From positions 604,444 to 668,443 of the forward strand of contig CBDANZ010000002.1 of assembly GCA_965197865.1 (NCBI GenBank): a stretch of DNA of 64,000 nucleotides, written 5' to 3'. Of this stretch, positions 18,322 to 25,840 are shown in pieces. The position numbers and the translations under genes are program-made. Below the pieces are notes generated by a model. The model did no database searches. It was given only the letters and a program-made list of their open reading frames with translations, and was not told the origin of the DNA. The stretch's first letter is position 1; each line of letters begins with the position of its first letter. The stretch is from CBDANZ01 sp965197865. Its GTDB lineage: Bacteria > Acidobacteriota > Vicinamibacteria > Vicinamibacterales > CAVVIG01.

Positions 18322-19107
18322 ATGGATGTGACCGACATCCTGCGCGATCGGATGCATGAGCCCGCTGGGCTTCAGCGGATGACGGCGGTGTCAGTGTTGT
18401 TGCACGGGTTGCTCGCCGTGGTGGTGATTCTGGCGCCCGGCTCCTGGTTCTCGAAACGAGTCGAATTACCCCGCTCTGTTATGACCATCACACTTGGCGG
18501 CGGAACACCGGGGCCGGAAAGCGGCGGCATGACATCGATTGGCGGGCGCCCGATTCAGGTCGAGCCGGCGCCCGATGCACCCAAGCAGCCTGAGCCAATT
18601 CGGCCTCCCGCTGCAAAGACACCGGAGATGACGTTGCCGAGGCCAGGCCCCCCGGCGAGAAGCACGCCCGCGCCGGTCAAGCAGGCGCCTGATAAGGCGC
18701 GGGGCCGAGCGCTAATGCGCGGATCCGAAACGACCCCCGGCTCCACGCTGGCGGAAACCGGCGTTCGCGGGCAAGGCTTCGGTCTGTCGACCGGCGGCGG
18801 AGCGGGATCGGGTTCGCGGCTCGACGTGGCCGACTTCTGCTGTCCGGAGTACGTGACGTTCATGCTCGGAAAGATCCGCAGCAACTGGAACGCGCGCGCC
18901 GAGACGGCCGGTGAGACCGTCATCAGGTTTACGATTCAACGCGACGGTCGAATCGCCGAGCCGGAAATCGAAACAACGAGCGGGTTCACGGCGCTTGATC
19001 TCAATGCCCTGCGCGCGACCGTCAGCACACGCCAACTCCTCCCGCTGCCGTCGGCGTTTCCCAATCCCACGCTGACCGTTCACCTCAACTTCCAATACGT
19101 ACGATGA
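18322..19107 (+). CDS. TonB/TolA-like energy transducer
   Basis: 261 residues. One N-terminal membrane helix (TAVSVLLHGLLAVVVILAP, about residues 20-40), a long Pro-rich periplasmic spacer (residues 80-140), and a C-terminal TonB/TolA-type domain (residues 170-261) with YVTFMLGKIRSNWN, VIRFTIQRDG and LTVHLNFQYV. Its position between tolR and tolB makes it the TolA equivalent, transmitting the TolQR force to TolB-Pal. The Pro-rich spacer is more like TonB than the long TolA helix. It overlaps tolB by 4 bases (ATGA). Confidence 0.85.
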   Translation: MDVTDILRDRMHEPAGLQRMTAVSVLLHGLLAVVVILAPGSWFSKRVELPRSVMTITLGGGTPGPESGGMTSIGGRPIQVEPAPDAPKQPEPIRPPAAKTPEMTLPRPGPPARSTPAPVKQAPDKARGRALMRGSETTPGSTLAETGVRGQGFGLSTGGGAGSGSRLDVADFCCPEYVTFMLGKIRSNWNARAETAGETVIRFTIQRDGRIAEPEIETTSGFTALDLNALRATVSTRQLLPLPSAFPNPTLTVHLNFQYVR

Positions 19108-20489
19108 CCCGGATATGTGCCATCGTCGCGGCGGGGGCGTTCGGCCTGGCGGTCGTGGCCGCCCTGGAGCCTTCGCCAACGCCTGTTCCGACTCCCACGC
19201 CGCGCCAGCAGCCGACCGAGCTGAGCACGACGATTTCGAGCGGCGAGATCGGCGCGCCCCCGCGGTTCGCCGTCCCCGACTTCATCGCGGTGCCGAGCCT
19301 GCGTCGTTCGCCAGACGGCGAAACCCTCGACGTCGCCAAGACGATCGCGCAAGTGTTGTTTGACGATCTGAACTTCGAGCACGAGTTCGCGCTCATCCCA
19401 CGCGACACCTACGCGACGATTCCATCGGCCACCTCGATGTTCGACGTGCCGTTCGATCGGTGGCGCGAGTTGAACGCAGACGGGATCATCATCGGGTCCG
19501 TTCAGAAAACGGACAAGGGTGTGCGCGTCCAAGTGCGGCTCTTCAACGTGCGCAACGGCCAGTCGGCGTTCGGCATGGAGTACACCGGGGCGATCGCGAA
19601 CGCACGCCTGTACGCACATGCGATCGCAGACGAGATTCACAAGCAGCAGCGTGCTCTGCGTGGCGTGGCGCGAACCCGACTCACCTTCAACTCTGACCGC
19701 GACGGCGAGCGGATGGCCGGCACGATCGAGACCCGTGGCTCCAGGGAAGTGTACATCTCCGATTACGACGGTGAAAATCAGCGACGCGTGACGACCGGAT
19801 TCTCGCTCAACATCACGTCGAGCTGGGCGCCAGACGGACGGTCGATCGTCTACATCTCGTATCTCCGGGTCCTCCCAAATGTCTTCGTTTCGCACATCTA
19901 CGAGGGCACCCGCGAGGAACTGACGAAAAATGCCGGCAACAACGCCACGCCAGCCTGGTCGCCCGACGGCACACGGATCGCCTTCAGCTCAACGCGTGAC
20001 GGGAACTTTGAGCTATACGCGATGAATCGCGACGGGTCGAACCTGCGACGGCTCACGAACCATCCGGCCGCCGACATCACGCCGACCTGGTCGCCGTCCG
20101 GAACTGAGATTGCCTTCACGTCGGATCGGGGCGGGGGGCCCGAGATCTACATCATGGGCGCCGACGGCGTCGGGTTACAGCGGCTCACGAACGGCTATTC
20201 GGACCGCCCGACCTGGTCCCCTGCGCCGTACAACGAGATCGCGTACGCGGCGCGCACCGGACCAGGCATGGACATCCGAATTATAGATCTCGCTACGCGT
20301 CAGGTCCGGCAATTGACCTTCGGCGAGGGAACGAACGAAAGCCCTTCGTTCGCGCCCAACGGTCGGCACCTCGCGTTCATGTCGACGCGCTCCGGCAAGG
20401 CGCAGATCTTCACAGTCGCGAGGACCGGTAGAGACGTGAGACAGTTGACCAGGGCGGGCAACAACTACCAGCCGAACTGGTCCAACTAG
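19104..20489 (+). CDS. tolB: Tol-Pal system beta-propeller protein TolB
   Basis: 461 residues. A hydrophobic N-terminal export signal is followed by a Pro-rich stretch, the N-terminal TolB domain (about 50-200, with NADGIIIGSVQ) and a six-bladed WD40-like propeller. The blades repeat the pattern SWAPDGRSIVYIS / AWSPDGTRIAFSSTRDGNFELYAM / TWSPSGTEIAFTSDRGG. It binds Pal and the TolA equivalent in the periplasm. Translationally coupled to the upstream transducer gene. Confidence 0.95.
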   Translation: MTRICAIVAAGAFGLAVVAALEPSPTPVPTPTPRQQPTELSTTISSGEIGAPPRFAVPDFIAVPSLRRSPDGETLDVAKTIAQVLFDDLNFEHEFALIPRDTYATIPSATSMFDVPFDRWRELNADGIIIGSVQKTDKGVRVQVRLFNVRNGQSAFGMEYTGAIANARLYAHAIADEIHKQQRALRGVARTRLTFNSDRDGERMAGTIETRGSREVYISDYDGENQRRVTTGFSLNITSSWAPDGRSIVYISYLRVLPNVFVSHIYEGTREELTKNAGNNATPAWSPDGTRIAFSSTRDGNFELYAMNRDGSNLRRLTNHPAADITPTWSPSGTEIAFTSDRGGGPEIYIMGADGVGLQRLTNGYSDRPTWSPAPYNEIAYAARTGPGMDIRIIDLATRQVRQLTFGEGTNESPSFAPNGRHLAFMSTRSGKAQIFTVARTGRDVRQLTRAGNNYQPNWSN

Positions 20490-20533
20490 CGCTAGGCCGG
20501 CTTCCGCCTGACCCGAATCTGGAGTTCACGACG

Positions 20534-21118
20534 ATGATGCGAAAAGTGGGCTTAAAAGCCCTAGTTCTCTTGATGATGGCCATGACAATCGTCGCGATGG
20601 CGTGCGGCGGCAGCAGGCGGCCCGTGGCTCGGCCCACGCCGCCCCCGCCCTCGGCGACCGCCCCCGCTCCCGCGCGCCCGCCGGCGCCGCCCCAACCCGT
20701 CGCCGAGCCGATAGTGGTACCGCCGGAACCCGTGCGGGACGAGCCCATTCGATCGGCATCACTCGACGATCTGAACCGCAGCTCGCCGCTCAAACCGATC
20801 TTCTTTGAGTACGACAGCAGCGAGTTGACGGCGGCCGGGTTAGTGACGCTCGACGGGAACGCGACGGCGCTCAGGCGCTACTCCGCGTGGACCGTCACAA
20901 TAGAGGGGCACTGCGACGAGCGTGGGACAGCCGAGTACAATCTGGCATTGGGCGAGCGTCGGGCGGTGGCTGCGCGCACCTACCTAGTCTCGCTCGGCAT
21001 CTCGGCGGACCGCCTCCGCCTAGTCAGCTATGGGAAGGAATTCCCCTTCGATCCGGGTGATCACGAAGCGGCGTGGGCGAGGAACCGCCGCGCGCACTTC
21101 GTGATCACCTCGCAGTGA
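20534..21118 (+). CDS. pal: Peptidoglycan-associated lipoprotein Pal
   Basis: 194 residues. Lipoprotein signal ending in VAMAC (Cys24), a Pro/Ala-rich linker, then an OmpA-like peptidoglycan-binding domain (about 75-194) with FFEYDSSEL, EGHCDERGTAEYNLALGERRA and RLRLVSYGKEFP. It ties the outer membrane to the wall and binds TolB. Gene order and motifs leave little doubt. Confidence 0.95.
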   Translation: MMRKVGLKALVLLMMAMTIVAMACGGSRRPVARPTPPPPSATAPAPARPPAPPQPVAEPIVVPPEPVRDEPIRSASLDDLNRSSPLKPIFFEYDSSELTAAGLVTLDGNATALRRYSAWTVTIEGHCDERGTAEYNLALGERRAVAARTYLVSLGISADRLRLVSYGKEFPFDPGDHEAAWARNRRAHFVITSQ

Positions 21119-21153
21119 GGGACAGCGTGCCTAATGGGTCCGCCCGACACAAT

Positions 21154-22011
21154 ATGAAACAAACGCTTTCCGCCGTGACGCTGTCGATCGCATTGGCTGC
21201 CGGCGTGGCCGCGCCGGTCTGGGCCCAGAGCAGAGAGGAGCGGCAGATGATGGCCGATATCCGCATCCTGCAGATCCAGGCCCAGGAGATGCAGAACCTC
21301 GTCACCGCGATGAACCAGTCGGTGAGCGAGGCGTTGAAGGCCGTCAACGCGGGGCTCAGCGAGCAGACCGACGTCACGCGAAAGGCTTTCGCGGATCAGA
21401 ATTCCGTGATCGACGCCCTCTCGAGCGATCTCAGGATCGTCCGCGAAAAGATCGACGACAGCAACGTGCGCGTTGGATCGCTCGCGCAGGAAGTCGATTC
21501 GCTCCGTCAGTTGGTCGCCGAGATGAACGCGAGGTGGCCTGCGGCGCTGGAAGCGGACCCGCTGGGCGGGACCGCCCAGCCAGACGCGCTTCACCCACCA
21601 TCGCCTCCAACCTTATCGCGAGGCGCCGCGCCAGGCGCCTCGCCGGAGCGGATGTGGAACGCCGCCATGAGCGACTACTGGTCGGGCCACTATAATCTGG
21701 CCGTCATTGGCTTCAGCTCGTACCTCACCAGCTTCCCCAAATCGGATCGCGCCGATGATGCACAGGTGTACGTCGGCAACTCGTACTTCAGCGACGGAAA
21801 GTACGACAAAGCTGTCGAAGCGTACAATACCGCGATCCGCACGTACCCGAACGGCGACACGCTGCCGGACGCGTACTACCGGATGGGCGTCTCGCTGCGG
21901 AATCTACGGCAATCCGATCTCGCGCGGCAGTCTTTCGAGCAAGTTATCAAGGCGTATCCAAACAGCGCCTCGGCCACTCTAGCCGAGCAGCGCCTCCAGG
22001 AGCTCCAATGA
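21154..22011 (+). CDS. cpoB: Tol-Pal coordinator CpoB/YbgF
   Basis: 285 residues from the ATG at 21154 (MKQTLSAVTLSIALAAGVA), giving a clean signal peptide ending AQS. A coiled coil occupies residues about 25-125, then a Pro-rich linker and three TPR-like repeats (NAAMSDYWSGHYNLAVIGF, AQVYVGNSYFSDGKYDKAV, YRMGVSLRNLRQ). It acts in the periplasm, linking Tol-Pal with wall synthesis during constriction. The upstream in-frame extension overlaps pal and is not used. Confidence 0.9.
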   Translation: MKQTLSAVTLSIALAAGVAAPVWAQSREERQMMADIRILQIQAQEMQNLVTAMNQSVSEALKAVNAGLSEQTDVTRKAFADQNSVIDALSSDLRIVREKIDDSNVRVGSLAQEVDSLRQLVAEMNARWPAALEADPLGGTAQPDALHPPSPPTLSRGAAPGASPERMWNAAMSDYWSGHYNLAVIGFSSYLTSFPKSDRADDAQVYVGNSYFSDGKYDKAVEAYNTAIRTYPNGDTLPDAYYRMGVSLRNLRQSDLARQSFEQVIKAYPNSASATLAEQRLQELQ

Positions 22012-22113
22012 AAGTGAAAAATAAAGGAACTGTACTGCCGCCGACGATGTACAATTACCTGTTTCGATATCTTTTGTCTTTCTAACTTCTGACTTTCACT
22101 TCTAACCTTCAAA
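22012..22113. repeat. Degenerate heptad-like tract before ssb
   Basis: The second half of this gap reads as seven-base words CTTCTAA, CTTCTGA, CTTTCAC, TTCTAAC up to the ssb start. The first half is AT-rich with no visible motif. A related TTCTAACTTTT word recurs after ssb. Confidence 0.5.
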
Positions 22114-22635
22114 GTGGGCAGCGTCAACAAAGTGATTCTCGTCGGCAACCTGGGACGCGATGCCGAGCTGCGCTACACGCCGGGCGGCGCCGCCATCCTG
22201 AAGTTCAGCCTTGCGACCACTGAGAAATGGACTGACAAATCCGGTAATTCTCAGGAACGAACCGAGTGGCACAACGTTAACCTCTGGGGAAAACAGGCTG
22301 AAACTCTGAAAGAGTACCTGGTAAGGGGCAAACAAGTATTCGTCGAGGGGCGGCTTCAGAGCCGAAAGGCCCCGCGTTGCAGGAGCTGCGATGCCTTTCT
22401 TTCGGAGCGTGATTGGCGCCAGGGAGATCGAGGCGAGAAGCTTCGGTGTCAGAAGTGCGGTGAAGAGACAGTACCCTACGTGCAGACACTGACGGATGTG
22501 CGGGCTGACGGTATTACCCTGCTCGGCGGCGGCGGGCGGGGCCAGGCAGTGGATCGCGGCGCCGAGAGCGTTGGCGCCCCGACTGCACAGGCGGAAGCGG
22601 CTGAGGCCCTGACCGACGACGACATTCCGTTCTGA
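22114..22635 (+). CDS. ssb: Single-stranded DNA-binding protein with a zinc-ribbon-like insert
   Basis: 173 residues from a GTG start. The OB fold is standard at first: NKVILVGNLGRDAELRYTPGG, WHNVNLWGK, YLVRGKQVFVEGRLQ. It resumes with VQTLTDVRADGITLLGG. Between them, residues 86-122 replace the usual short loop by a segment with Cys89-x2-Cys92 and Cys112-x2-Cys115, 19 residues apart, which looks like a zinc ribbon. The C-terminus ends DDDIPF, the acidic tip that binds SSB partners. It protects single-stranded DNA in replication and repair. The insert is unlike ordinary SSB. The frame is continuous, so a fusion or insertion rather than an error is likely. Confidence 0.9.
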   Translation: MGSVNKVILVGNLGRDAELRYTPGGAAILKFSLATTEKWTDKSGNSQERTEWHNVNLWGKQAETLKEYLVRGKQVFVEGRLQSRKAPRCRSCDAFLSERDWRQGDRGEKLRCQKCGEETVPYVQTLTDVRADGITLLGGGGRGQAVDRGAESVGAPTAQAEAAEALTDDDIPF

Positions 22636-22719
22636 AGAGCGGAAGTTAGAGATTGGAACTGAAAACTCAAGAGCACTGATGCGCGCATCGTAGTTCTCTT
22701 GCCTTCTAACTTTTCCCTT
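22636..22719. repeat. Low-complexity tract after ssb
   Basis: A gap of T/C-rich words (TTCTCTTGCC, TTCTAACTTTT, CCCTTTCAAG) similar to the tract before ssb. It separates convergent ssb and the cupin gene; no clear hairpin terminator is seen. Confidence 0.4.
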
Positions 22720-23082
22720 TCAAGTTTTCTTGTCCTCCCTCCCATACCGGTCTTCCAGTCGGACGACGTCGTGGAGTTCAGGCGTCGAGACCTCGAAGAT
22801 GTCGCTGTCATCGATAGCCGTCATGCGATGGATCGTTTTCGGTTTGATACGTACGCGCTCGCCGGATCGCATCTCGCGCATGACGCGCTCCCTTCCCTCC
22901 TGAATCTCGAGGAGCAGACGTCCCGAATGCAGGTAGATCGTCTCATCCTTCAGGTTGTGATACTGCAGGCTTAACGCGTGGCCGGCGTTTACGTGAATAA
23001 GCTTGCCGACGTAGCGTTCCGTTTTCGCCCAGTGCAGCTCGTAGCCCCACGGCTTCTCGACGCGCGTCACATCGTTTCCCAC
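22720..23082 (-). CDS. Cupin protein, mannose-6-phosphate isomerase type II-like
   Basis: 120 residues from a GTG start. A single cupin domain: KPWGYELHWAKTERYVGK, then LSLQYHNLKDETIYLHSG and IKPKTIHRMTAIDDSDIFEVSTPELHDVVRLEDRYGR, which are the metal-site motifs of the C-terminal domain of type II phosphomannose isomerases. As a stand-alone domain it could isomerise a sugar phosphate or bind a sugar nucleotide. It begins 4 bases after the truncated EIIA gene, at the end of the rpoN-hpf-hprK-rapZ cluster. Confidence 0.85.
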   Translation of the reverse strand: MGNDVTRVEKPWGYELHWAKTERYVGKLIHVNAGHALSLQYHNLKDETIYLHSGRLLLEIQEGRERVMREMRSGERVRIKPKTIHRMTAIDDSDIFEVSTPELHDVVRLEDRYGREDKKT

Positions 23083-23086
23083 AAAC

Positions 23087-23281
23087 CTACTCCCTTACCG
23101 CGGTGAGCTTCGCGAGCGCCGCGGCGAGCTCGCTTTCGATGTCCTCTCGGGCGTCGTTGACCTCGTCGTGCCAGCCAATCGACACCGCGGTGAACTGCGG
23201 CAGCTCGCCGACAATCATCTCGGCCGCGTTCACCAGCTCGGTCGCGAGCTGCCCGTGCGTCACGACGACGACTCCGATCAC
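23087..23281 (-). pseudogene. N-terminal half of a mannose-type PTS EIIA protein
   Basis: 64 residues: MIGVVVVTHGQLATELVNAAEMIVG with the phosphorylatable His9, then PQFTAVSIGWHDEVNDAREDI. It matches the start of the small EIIA(Man) proteins encoded after rapZ in many bacteria, which run to about 130-140 residues. The second half, with the usual DMFGGTP motif, is missing; the stop is followed at once by the cupin gene. HPr and enzyme I genes that normally follow are also absent in the window. It is called a truncated gene. It may still be translated, but the EIIA fold would be incomplete. Confidence 0.65.
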
Positions 23282-23311
23282 GCTTCCATCCTACAAGTTC
23301 GGAGCCTTCTT

Positions 23312-24298
23312 CTACGTATGCGCGATGTCCCGGTGTCGGACACGCACCTGTGCGCCGCTCACAGCGGCGAGCGCGCGGCGCAGGCGCTCAGCAATCATCA
23401 CCGATCGGTGTCGTCCACCGGTACAGCCCACGGCGATCGTCAAGTAGCTCTTGCCTTCGGCAACGTAGTGCGGCGTCACGTATCGAAGGTAGTCTTCGAG
23501 CCGCTCGATGAACTCGCGCGTCACCTCGTCGTGCTCCATGAACGCGGCCACGGCCCGATCCCGGCCCGTCCGCTGCTGCAGCTCCGGAACGAAGTGCGGG
23601 TTCGGCAGACAGCGCGCGTCGAACACGAGATCGGCGTCAACCGGCACGCCGCGCTTGTAGCCGAAGCTGAGCAGGGTGATCACGAGCCCCGCGCACGCGC
23701 GATCACGCGAGAGCGCCATGAAGAAGCGCCGCAGCTCGTGAACCGTCATTTCTGACGTGTCGACAATCTCGTCAGCCATGTCGCGGAGGGCGGTCATCCG
23801 CGTCTGCTCCTCGCGGATGCCCTCGCTCGCCGACCCAAGGGGGGCCAGCGGATGAAGCCGCCGCGTCTCGCTGAAGCGGCGCACCAGCGCGTCGGTCGTG
23901 GCTTCCAGGAAAATCAGGACGGGATTCAGTCCTCGCATCCTCTGCAGGCGACGGAAGATCTTTGGGAACGACGAGAGGAAGTTGCCTTCTCGAACGTCCA
24001 CGACGATCGCGACCTTCTCGATGTCGCCGCGCAGCGACAGCTTTGCCAACGTTGGGATGAGGGTTGTTGGAAGATTGTCCACACAGAAGTAGCCGAGATC
24101 CTCGAGCGCGCGGATCGCCTGAGACTTGCCTGAGCCCGACAGCCCGGTCAGCACGATGAACGGCTGCCCGGGTTTCTTCCTGCGCTTTCGTTTCAGTTTC
24201 GACGATCGGGATTCGATAAGCGTGGAGGGCGGGGTCGCGCCTGCCGCTCTGCCTCTCCGACTCTTGCTGCCTGTCCGGCCGCCCGTGTCCGCCCTCAC
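23312..24298 (-). CDS. rapZ: RapZ, RNase adapter / nucleotide-binding protein
   Basis: Placed from the GTG at 24298, giving 328 residues with a basic N-terminal tail. The Walker A motif is GLSGSGKS and an NLPTTLIPTLAKL segment follows. The C-terminal domain has RGVPVDADLVFDARCLPNPH and the signature GCTGGRHRSV. In enterobacteria RapZ controls glucosamine-6-phosphate synthase through small RNAs. Here it sits beside hprK and a PTS EIIA fragment, the common arrangement outside gammaproteobacteria. In the raw sequence its frame is open into hprK, giving a single 772-codon ORF. I separate them because of codon evidence (see hprK). Confidence 0.85.
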   Translation of the reverse strand: MRADTGGRTGSKSRRGRAAGATPPSTLIESRSSKLKRKRRKKPGQPFIVLTGLSGSGKSQAIRALEDLGYFCVDNLPTTLIPTLAKLSLRGDIEKVAIVVDVREGNFLSSFPKIFRRLQRMRGLNPVLIFLEATTDALVRRFSETRRLHPLAPLGSASEGIREEQTRMTALRDMADEIVDTSEMTVHELRRFFMALSRDRACAGLVITLLSFGYKRGVPVDADLVFDARCLPNPHFVPELQQRTGRDRAVAAFMEHDEVTREFIERLEDYLRYVTPHYVAEGKSYLTIAVGCTGGRHRSVMIAERLRRALAAVSGAQVRVRHRDIAHT

Positions 24299-25288
24299 GC
24301 GTCTTCTCCCTGTTCGAGCTCCTCGTCGTCCACACCGTCGTGCGGATTGACCGAGCGTCTGTTCGAGGCGCTCGGCGAACGCCAGGGCCGCGTGATGACC
24401 GCGAGCGCGGACAAGCTGATTGCGGGCGCCGACCTCGACCAGGATGGCGATGTTGCGGCCTGGCGCCACCGGCATCCTGATGAGCGGCACGCGCATGCCG
24501 AGGATCTCGTACGATTCCTCATCGAGACCCAGACGCTCGTACTCGCGCGTTTCCACCCAGCGCTCAAGCTGCACCGCCACTTCGACGCGCTTGGACGACC
24601 GGGTCGAGGCGATGCCGAACAACTCCTTGATGCTGATCACGCCCAGGCCGCGCAGCTCCATATGGTGACGCGTCGGCTCGGGGCAGGTGCCGATCAAGAT
24701 CGTCTCCGCTAGGCGGCGCACTTCGACCGTGTCGTCGGCGACGAGCCGATGCCCGCGCACGGTCAGATCGAGCGCGCACTCGCTCTTGCCGATTCCACTC
24801 TCTCCAGCAATCAGGACGCCCAGACCGAGAATGTCCATCAACACCGCATGGATCACCGTCCGCTCGGCGAGACTGTCCTCGAGGATCGACTCCAGCTTCG
24901 CGATCGAGGTCGGCGTCGCCACCAGTGTTCTGAGCAGCGGCAGACGCACGCGCTCGACCTCGATCACGAGCTCTCGCGGCAGCGTGGAACCACCGGTGAT
25001 CAGAACGCAGGGGAAATCATGCCTGAAAGCCTGCGGCAACGCGTCGGTGCGACTCGTCGTTTCGAGGCCATCGAGATAGCGGATCTCGCTCTCACCGAAG
25101 ATCAGCGAGTGGCCGGGTTTCAAGGACTCGTGGAACCCGGCAAGGGCGAGGCCTGTTTTCTGAACGTGCGGACTCGTGATGAGCCGGTCGAGGCCGTCTC
25201 CGCCCGCGAGCAGTTCAATCGTCAGGCCACAGGCTTCCGTCCGACCGCCAAGAAGCGAGCCGACGCTGACGCCTGGAATCTGAGGCAT
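24295..25288 (-). CDS. hprK: HPr kinase/phosphorylase, probable frameshift near its end
   Basis: Starts at the ATG at 25288 (MPQIPGVSVGSLLGG). N-terminal regulatory domain about 1-130. The kinase domain has P-loop GESGIGKSECALDL and the signature MELRGLGVISIKELFG. It phosphorylates and dephosphorylates HPr at serine. After ERLEQTL (near 24350) the continuing frame uses AGA, CGA, ACA and GGA codons that are rare here, while the neighbouring frame reads VNPHDGVDDEELEQGEDA with GC-ending codons and stops at 24295. That stop overlaps a GTG for rapZ (GTGA). So a single-base indel near 24350 probably creates a false hprK-rapZ fusion. Confidence 0.8.
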
Positions 25289-25307
25289 GTCGATTCGGGG
25301 TCGACGG

Positions 25308-25784
25308 TTACGCTTCCGTCTCCACGAGCGTGAGCTCCCCGTTCGCCTGGCGAAACAGCACGCTGATCGCTTTCGTGTCGGCGTCCCTGAAAACCACGAC
25401 GCCCTCGCCGTTGGCCTCGACTTCGCTGGCGGCGTCATCGACCGACATCGGCCTGAGCTCCTGCCGTGACGCCTGCAGGATGCGAGGCATCCGCGGCCGC
25501 ACACCTTCGGCGCGCGCCAAATCGGCCGGCCGCGCGAGCGCTTTCCCGAGGCGATCGCCGACGATCGAGGCGTCCTTCGAGGCCCCGACTGCGTGCCTGA
25601 ACTTCTCGCCTCGCGTATGGATCGTGACATCGGCCCTTCTAGCCCGCCTTTCGTTCGTCAACACAACATCGGCCGACAATGCGCTGTCGTTCAATATCCG
25701 TTCGAGCCCCGCGAGCTTCCTTTCGACAAGACGCAGCAGCGCGGGAGTGATCTCGACGTGACAACTTGTTGGTTCGAGTCGCAT
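25308..25784 (-). CDS. hpf: Ribosome hibernation-promoting factor HPF/RaiA
   Basis: 158 residues. The N-terminal RaiA domain is seen from MRLEPTSCHVEITPALLRLVE to about residue 100. The C-terminal part (SVDDAASEVEANGEGVVVFRDADTKAISVLFRQANGELTLVE) is the dimerisation domain of long HPF. It silences ribosomes by forming 100S dimers. Position between rpoN and hprK is the conserved one. It is slightly shorter than typical long HPF. Confidence 0.88.
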   Translation of the reverse strand: MRLEPTSCHVEITPALLRLVERKLAGLERILNDSALSADVVLTNERRARRADVTIHTRGEKFRHAVGASKDASIVGDRLGKALARPADLARAEGVRPRMPRILQASRQELRPMSVDDAASEVEANGEGVVVFRDADTKAISVLFRQANGELTLVETEA

Positions 25785-25840
25785 GTCTCAGCTTTCAGAC
25801 AGGGCGTTCGAGGTCCGAGCTGACGCCGGAAAGTTTAGAA

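Noticed and set aside
23312..25630. Single HprK-RapZ fusion protein with a 114-residue N-terminal extension
   Set aside because: The extension is antisense-type sequence over hpf, and codon usage indicates a frameshift at the junction.
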